Source: Polyporus tsugae (taxonomy: Eukaryota > Basidiomycota > Agaricomycetes > Polyporales > Polyporaceae). Taken from it: a stretch of 64,000 nucleotides of DNA. Where the stretch lies: contig JAHRBS010000012.1 in the NCBI GenBank assembly GCA_024305745.1, forward strand, positions 1,865,001 to 1,929,000. Direction: 5' to 3'. Made by a program: the position numbers and the translations under genes. The notes beneath the pieces are model-generated. The model did no database searches. It was not told where the DNA came from and saw only the letters and a list, made by a program, of their open reading frames with translations. This document shows, one piece after another, positions 58,608 through 64,000 of this stretch. Numbering within the stretch: the stretch's first letter is position 1; every line of letters starts with the position of its first letter.

Positions 58608-61600
58608 TCATCCAAACAGGCCATTCTCCCCGCTACTAGACAAGCTACCGAGCAACTTGTTCAAGTGACGCGCCACCGCTCCCGCCCCCTCCTTCACCTT
58701 CTCCCGGTCGTCCTCTCGGACCTTCGGCAGCAGCTTCGTCTCGAAGCGATCAGGGTGCCACTTGCGCAAGTAGTCTTTGATACGCTCTCGCGGGGTCTTG
58801 TCAGCAGACTGGTGCGGCGAGAGGACATACGCCTGGATCTCGATGTATGTCAGCTGCTCGGGGTCGTTCGGCTGCTTCAGCATCGGCCACGGGAACGAGT
58901 GCCAGCCCAAGAAGTCCAACGACGGAATCCTGGTCCAGCGGCGTTCGTGCTCCTCGAACAGCTTGATGACCTCCTCCTTGCTGAGCTGCCGCATTGCCTT
59001 CTGCTCCGAAAGACGCTGCTGCGCCTCCTGCTCGCGCTGGAACTGCTCAAACTGCCGGCGGGCCTGCTCATGCTGACGACGTGCCCATTCCTCCTCGTCG
59101 AGAGGCGCATTGGCCGTGTAGGACGCCGTGGGCCTTGAGGTACCCTGCGACGGATTGGCGTACGAGCTGGCGCTATAGGCGGTCTGATAGGCACCAGCGG
59201 TAGGTCTACTGCTGGCCGTCGATGTAGCTGTTGTCGGTTGAGGAGTGGCAGGAGAGATCGGAGATTTCCAACCACGGGAGCTGGGCGTGCCTGGCATACC
59301 CGTCGGAGTCGCGCTGGCTGTCGGCGTGGAGGAAGTTCGACTCGCGGAACTTGTGTAGCCGGTGGAATTCGAACGGCCTGATGAAGCAGAGAAGAAGCTG
59401 GCCGAACTGCTGAAGCTGGAAGACGACGCCGAACTGCTACGGTCGCCTGGGGCAGAGGACGGGCTCGGTTTGGGGATAGGGCGGGGGGCGGATGAAGAAC
59501 TCGAGGAGTAGTGCGGGCCGGGACGACTGGAACCTGAATCGGACGCGCTGCCGACGCTGTCTTGCCTCCGTCGACGCTCCTCTTGCATGCGCCATTCTTC
59601 CTCGGAACGACGCAGAGCCTCCTGGAGTACCGCCTCAGATTGCTGCTTCTGCTGGTGCTCCTTTCGCCGCAAGGCATCCTCGGCGCGCTTGCGGGCTTCA
59701 ATCTCCCTCAAACGTCCCTCGTTCTCAGCCTGCGCCCGCCGATACGCCTCTTCCTGCTCCCGCACGAATGCAGCGCGCTTCCGGCTCTCCTCCTCTTCTC
59801 GCTTCTTGGCGGCCTCCCGTTTCTTGGTCTCCTCTTCCTCGCGCTGTTTAGCCGCAAGTTCGCGAGCCTCGCGCAGCCCTTGAATGCGCGCGAGCTCCGC
59901 TTCCTGTTCGCGGATGAATATGGGATCCTGGAACTGGGCGATGTCGTCGGCCGGTTGGGACTGGGCCACCTCCGCCTGCGCGCGTTCAGCCTCGGCAGCG
60001 CGAGTGCGCGCGGCTTCAGCCTCTCGTTGTTGCGCCTCCTCCGCTTCACGTTGCTTCCGCGCCTCCTCCTCCCGCTGTCGAGCCCTCGCCCTCTCTAACC
60101 GCTCCTCCTTCTCCTTCTCCCGCTTCCGCCTTGCTTCCTCCTGTCGTCGCGTCGCCTCCTCCTTCTGTCGCGTCGCGTCGATCTCTCGGAGTCGCTGTTC
60201 CTCGGCCTCGCGTCGGCGTTGTTCCTCGGCCTCGCGTTGGCGTTGTTCCTCGGCTTCAAGGCGTCGCTGCTCCTCGGCTTCACCGCGTCGTCGCTCCTCG
60301 GCTTCACGGAGTCGCTGCTCCTCAGCTGCCCGCCTCTGCTGTTCCTGGACCTCCTCCTGTCGCTTCGCCTCGGCCTCGGCCTCCCGCTCCTGTTGGTCTT
60401 CGAGCTCCTGTTGCCGCTGGGCTTCGGCCTCGCGACGTTCAGCCTCTTCTCGCTGCCTCTGTGCCTCCGCCTCTCGCTGCCTCCGTGCCGCCGCCTCTCT
60501 CTGCCGCTGAGCTTCGAGTGTAGCCAAACGCTCGGCCTGCAACCTGTCGCTCTCGAGACGTGCCTGCGCCGCTGCTGCAGCGGTAGCCTCGGCCTCTCTC
60601 CTGCGAGACTCCTGCCACGCTTCTCTCTCCCTGGCAAACTGTTCCTCCTGCTCCCTCTGCTGTCTCTGCCACTCCTCTCTCTCCCACCTTCGCTGAGCCT
60701 CCTCCTTCTCTCGTCGCTCCTTCTCCTCCTTCTCCCGTTTAGCCTTCTCTTCCCGTTCCAGCCGCTCTTTCTCTTCACGCTCACGCCTCTCCTTCTCCTT
60801 GCGCTCGCGTTCCTCCTTCTCTCGCCGCTCGCGGTCCTCTTTCTCCCGCCTGTCGCGCTCAACCTTCTCGCGTTTCTCCCTCTCGCGACGCTCTTTCTCC
60901 TCTTTCTGTCGCCGCTCCCTCTCTTCCTTCTCCCTTCTCTCGCGCTCCTCTTTCTCTCGCATCTCCCGTTCCTCCCGTTCCACTTTCTCCCTCCTCTCGC
61001 GCTCTTCCTTCTCCCTCCTTTCGCGCTCCAGTCTATCCGCCTCCTCCTGCTTGCGTCGCTCCTCGGCCTCCTCCCACTGCCGCAGCCTGGCCTCGGCTTC
61101 TTCGCGCTTCCGGATCTCCTCCTGGAGCTTCGCCTCGACCTCTCGACGCTGTAGTTCCGCCTCGCGACGCGCGAGCTCCTCCTGCTTCTGCTGGATCTCC
61201 AGCGCCTTCAGCCGCACCTCCTCCTCCTTGCGACGCGCTTCGTCGGCTTTCATCCTCGCGTCTTCCTCCTTCCGTCGAGCCTCCTCTTCCTTCCTCCTAG
61301 CCTCCTCCTCTTTCCGGCGCGCCTCCTCCTCAAGGCGCCGGGCCTCTTCGGTCTTCCACATGATCTCCTGTCGCTCCTGTCGGCGCTGCTCGTCCCGCAC
61401 GAGCTTCCACGTCAGGTCGTGCCTCTCGGGCAGCTCCGCGCGCTCCCGCATGTACCACAAGTGGTCCAGGTCCACGCCGTAGTCCTCCTCAGAGTCGCTG
61501 TCCGAGGCGACGGACTGCTCCTCGAAGGTCGCCAGAGGACGCTGAGCGACGTCGGATGGGCCCCAGAACTCTTGCCGAGAGGGACGGGAGCGCACGGAAC

Positions 61601-63347
61601 GGGACCCGTTCGAGTTGCGCCGGCCGTTGACGCTGCCTGCGGGGCTGGCGGTGTAACGATGGCGAGGGCTGGAACTAAACGGGACGTCGTAGCCGGTGAA
61701 TGGCAGCGCATTCGACGGACTTTGCGAACCGTGCCACGCGCCAGAGGGGGAGTGTCGTCGGGGATCGTCGTCTGCGGAAGGTGGACGTGGAATGGGTCGA
61801 CTGGAGGAAGCGGTAGGGGCTGAAGGAGGAGACTGGGGACCGTACATCGGGTGCAGGGAAGGATTGGGTTGCGTCGGCCACGCGTCGATGTCGCCGGGCA
61901 AAGACCTTCGTGATGGCGGAATGGGCCTGGCCGAAGCTGGGTTCTGGGGGCCGTAGCGCATGTTCTCGGGCGAGCCTTGGTCCGACGTGTTGCTGCGACG
62001 TGCGCCGCGTATGGGGACGCCTTCGCTGTCCTCGGGCCCTGGCATGCGGAAGCGGGAGTTCAGAGGACTGACTTGCGGGAACTGCTGCTGAGAGAACTGC
62101 TGCTGCGGGGACTGCTGGTCCTCGAAGACATGCGAGTTCAAGGGAGTTCTAGCTGGCGTACGTGAGTCGGAGCGTCGGGCGTAGATGTCGTGAACGGAAG
62201 TCTGCTGCGTGAAGGAGGGTTGTCGAGGACGGTCGAGCCGTTCAGGTTCTTTGCCTTTGCGCGAAGAACCACGATCGTCCATGGGCAACCCGTATCGGTC
62301 GCGAGGGACGGAGCTGGAATCGAACTCGGCGTTGGGAGACGGACGGTCCTTCAACCGAATGCTTCCAGCCCTAGACACCGTCCTACCGTTGTCGTTGGCC
62401 GCCCCCTCACGCACACTAGGACTGACGGGTGAATTGACTGTGGTGGCGTGAACGTAGGTGCGAGAGGTGGATGTCGACGGCGGATCGTCCTTCGCGGGCG
62501 CCGGTGGGAGCCAGACATTCTGCGGCCGGGTTCTCGAGAGGGAGCTACCGCTTGCTCGACCTAGCGATCCCTGGTCGTGGAAGGGAGAAGCACTCGTGGT
62601 GGTGGGGTCGAAGTCCGCAAAAACGGACGAGTTTCCGCGGGAACGACCAGGACGCGCACCATAGCTGCCGGGGGTGCCCAATATCTGGTCTGACCCACCG
62701 CTCTGCGTACGATCTCGAGGACGCGGGTCCGATCCCGGCGGCACTCTGGCAAGCGGACGAGAATCACGATGCGGCATACTGGGCCCTTCCCGAACATCTT
62801 GCTCACCGTTGGCCCTTGGGAGAGATGACGCGGCCGCGGGCTCCCCGTTCGCCCTCGCAGTGACACTGGCGACGGGCACTCCATTCTCTTGACTTGCGTT
62901 CGGATTCGATACGCGGGAATCTCGACCACCTCCTGCTGCTTGCTGTCGCTCCGCACCTCCCTTCTTAATCGTGTCCCAGATCGCCTGCTGCCGCCTCTTA
63001 AACTCCTCAAACTCTTCTCCCTCCACCTCCTTGCCGAGCGCCAGCGACCGCTCGAACCGCACGATCTTCAGCTCCTCGTTGAACTGGTCCTGCGCCAGGC
63101 GGCGCACTCTGTCCATGGCATAGTTGTAGCTCCTCATCACGCTCTCCCACTGCACGCTGCCCTCCTGGAGTCCTCTAAGCTGGCTGTCTCTGTCCTCGCG
63201 GGCCTTGTCCACCATGGGTTGAAGCGTCTGCTCGATCCGCGCCCGGAGGCTCTCCTTCCACTGGGCGTCGGGTTCGACGTCTTCATCGACGTTGGCGGGG
63301 AGCGGTCCGACATTCTGCTCTGAGATGGGGGTAAGCAGTGTCGTCAT
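58608..63347 (-). CDS. Large coiled-coil protein with NFKBIL1-like HPDRF domain, 1579 aa
   Basis: A single 4.7-kb exon. Residues 1-125 are helical (DAQWKESLRARIEQTLQPMVDKARED...). About 130-640 is a Ser/Pro/Arg-rich disordered region. About 640-1290 is an almost uninterrupted Glu/Arg/Lys/Gln coiled coil or single alpha-helix with repeated units such as RKEEEA and REAEEQRR. A Ser/Thr-rich linker follows. The last 120 residues contain FLGWHSFPWP, a spacer, then YLRKWHPDRFETKLLPKV and AGAVARHLNKLL, the pattern of the C-terminal domain of NF-kappa-B-inhibitor-like 1 proteins, a degenerate J-domain. Function in fungi is unknown; a structural or RNA-processing role is only a guess. The long antisense frames are by-products of codon bias. 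Confidence 0.85.
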   Translation of the reverse strand: MTTLLTPISEQNVGPLPANVDEDVEPDAQWKESLRARIEQTLQPMVDKAREDRDSQLRGLQEGSVQWESVMRSYNYAMDRVRRLAQDQFNEELKIVRFERSLALGKEVEGEEFEEFKRRQQAIWDTIKKGGAERQQAAGGGRDSRVSNPNASQENGVPVASVTARANGEPAAASSLPRANGEQDVREGPSMPHRDSRPLARVPPGSDPRPRDRTQSGGSDQILGTPGSYGARPGRSRGNSSVFADFDPTTTSASPFHDQGSLGRASGSSLSRTRPQNVWLPPAPAKDDPPSTSTSRTYVHATTVNSPVSPSVREGAANDNGRTVSRAGSIRLKDRPSPNAEFDSSSVPRDRYGLPMDDRGSSRKGKEPERLDRPRQPSFTQQTSVHDIYARRSDSRTPARTPLNSHVFEDQQSPQQQFSQQQFPQVSPLNSRFRMPGPEDSEGVPIRGARRSNTSDQGSPENMRYGPQNPASARPIPPSRRSLPGDIDAWPTQPNPSLHPMYGPQSPPSAPTASSSRPIPRPPSADDDPRRHSPSGAWHGSQSPSNALPFTGYDVPFSSSPRHRYTASPAGSVNGRRNSNGSRSVRSRPSRQEFWGPSDVAQRPLATFEEQSVASDSDSEEDYGVDLDHLWYMRERAELPERHDLTWKLVRDEQRRQERQEIMWKTEEARRLEEEARRKEEEARRKEEEARRKEEDARMKADEARRKEEEVRLKALEIQQKQEELARREAELQRREVEAKLQEEIRKREEAEARLRQWEEAEERRKQEEADRLERERREKEERERREKVEREEREMREKEERERREKEERERRQKEEKERREREKREKVERDRREKEDRERREKEERERKEKERREREEKERLEREEKAKREKEEKERREKEEAQRRWEREEWQRQQREQEEQFAREREAWQESRRREAEATAAAAAQARLESDRLQAERLATLEAQRQREAAARRQREAEAQRQREEAERREAEAQRQQELEDQQEREAEAEAKRQEEVQEQQRRAAEEQRLREAEERRRGEAEEQRRLEAEEQRQREAEEQRRREAEEQRLREIDATRQKEEATRRQEEARRKREKEKEERLERARARQREEEARKQREAEEAQQREAEAARTRAAEAERAQAEVAQSQPADDIAQFQDPIFIREQEAELARIQGLREARELAAKQREEEETKKREAAKKREEEESRKRAAFVREQEEAYRRAQAENEGRLREIEARKRAEDALRRKEHQQKQQSEAVLQEALRRSEEEWRMQEERRRRQDSVGSASDSGSSRPGPHYSSSSSSAPRPIPKPSPSSAPGDRSSSASSSSFSSSASFFSASSGRSNSTGYTSSASRTSSTPTASATPTGMPGTPSSRGWKSPISPATPQPTTATSTASSRPTAGAYQTAYSASSYANPSQGTSRPTASYTANAPLDEEEWARRQHEQARRQFEQFQREQEAQQRLSEQKAMRQLSKEEVIKLFEEHERRWTRIPSLDFLGWHSFPWPMLKQPNDPEQLTYIEIQAYVLSPHQSADKTPRERIKDYLRKWHPDRFETKLLPKVREDDREKVKEGAGAVARHLNKLLGSLSSSGENGLFG
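59960..61390 (-). repeat. Repetitive coding region for the Glu/Arg coiled coil
   Basis: Degenerate 18- and 21-bp units, most regular at about 60190-60330 and 61240-61340, encode AEEQRRREAEEQR-like and RKEEEAR-like repeats. Such arrays tend to vary in length between strains. Confidence 0.75.
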
Positions 63348-64000
63348 AGGATGTCAGGTGGGGTGGATGGATGTACGAGAACGCAGGGCGATGTGGCGAT
63401 ATAAAGCTCGAGGTACCAAGGGTGACCGAGCTAGGCGGAGGAGGAAAGCGGATGGGTGGATTTGTGGGGATATCTGGGTGGCTGCAGTTGTAGCACCTAC
63501 GGTAGGCCTCGCCGCATAGAGATGAGATAGCACCTGAGCCGATCGGCCTCATGGTCAGTTCCACGCACGCGAGCGTCGACGAAGTTCGCCCCGGGACGTA
63601 CTGATCCTGAGCCTCCTTGCGCGGCGGCGCGTTGGGTTCCAGCAGGAAGACGTGAAGGAGAGAGGAGGGTGATAGTGGAAGGGGAGGTCGGGGTGCGAGG
63701 CGGCGGGCAGGAGGCCACAAGCGTCGGAGAACGGACGCGCAGGAGGCAGCGCCCGGACCTTTATTATTATGTCCAGCGGCGCGCGGACGGTCTACCTTCG
63801 CCCAACACGGCAGTCTCCTCGTTCCCGCCACGCACTGCGGAGGCTTTCATCTCAACGTGCCCAAGCCACGCTCACTCTAAGAACACTGCCTGATGTCCTC
63901 TGATGTCGTCCGGCAACCGCATCCGGTAAGAATCGCACCTTAGAACAACTTAGAACGTTCTGATTCATCGGGATGGGCACCACAGAGGTCCTTCACGCGG
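63348..64000. other. Upstream region of the coiled-coil gene
   Basis: Promoter and leader of the minus-strand gene. A 182-codon minus-strand frame (63283-63831) overlaps the start in another frame and looks non-coding. No further gene before the window ends. Confidence 0.5.

Noticed and set aside
60219..61154. 311-codon Leu/Ser-rich plus-strand frame and similar neighbours
   Set aside because: These are antisense shadows of the Glu/Lys/Arg coiled-coil repeats; CTC/CTT runs on the other strand translate as poly-Leu/Ser.

Overview
The window looks like nuclear DNA of a filamentous basidiomycete, probably an Agaricomycete such as a polypore. Genes are GC-rich and packed on both strands. Most are cut by many very short GT-AG introns (about 46-76 bp), and the recognisable proteins are eukaryotic housekeeping products. 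Gene models were spliced by hand from donor, acceptor and phase agreement; no similarity search was possible, so species and orthology are inferred.

Left part (1-34.4 kb). Single-copy genes here are EFM7 (2455-3576, +), mitochondrial ribosomal protein uL16m (10144-10972, -) divergent from an unknown small protein (11124-11790, +), an unknown 200-aa protein (14059-14661, +), PRP3 (-) divergent from DCP1 (+), two small unknown genes around a tRNA-Asp(GUC) gene with an 11-nt intron, an intronless charged protein (25288-26394) and PEX13 (27188-28443, +).

A large inverted duplication is superimposed on these genes. Arm B (about 27956-33631) runs from the 3' half of PEX13 through a decayed block to a three-finger C2H2 gene. 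Arm A (about 4120-10034) repeats the same order in reverse: a C2H2 paralogue, the same block, then a broken 3' fragment of PEX13 lying against the uL16m gene. The PEX13 remnant shows that arm B is the source. The two zinc-finger genes keep exon number, phases and an 87-nt exon 3, but their proteins have diverged strongly. Non-coding stretches and part of the block between them remain nearly identical, including a 122-bp perfect match. This mosaic of divergent genes in conserved flanks is the most unusual thing in the window.

Middle part (34.4-51 kb). This holds an intronless disordered protein, a five-exon PMP3 gene built from very small exons (one of 18 nt), and a 941-aa proline/alanine-rich protein. 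It is followed by a gene-poor stretch of about 10 kb with gene remnants and one 486-bp non-autonomous DNA transposon-like element with 37-bp terminal inverted repeats.

Right part (51-64 kb). This holds a serine/proline-rich 719-aa protein with a possible RRM-like C-terminus, a gene-poor stretch, and a 1579-aa coiled-coil protein ending in an HPDRF-containing, NFKBIL1-like domain.

Functionally, PRP3 (splicing), DCP1 (decapping), EFM7 (elongation-factor methylation), uL16m (mitochondrial translation), PEX13 (peroxisome import) and PMP3 (plasma membrane) are independent housekeeping genes. No biosynthetic cluster, CRISPR array or rRNA gene was seen.
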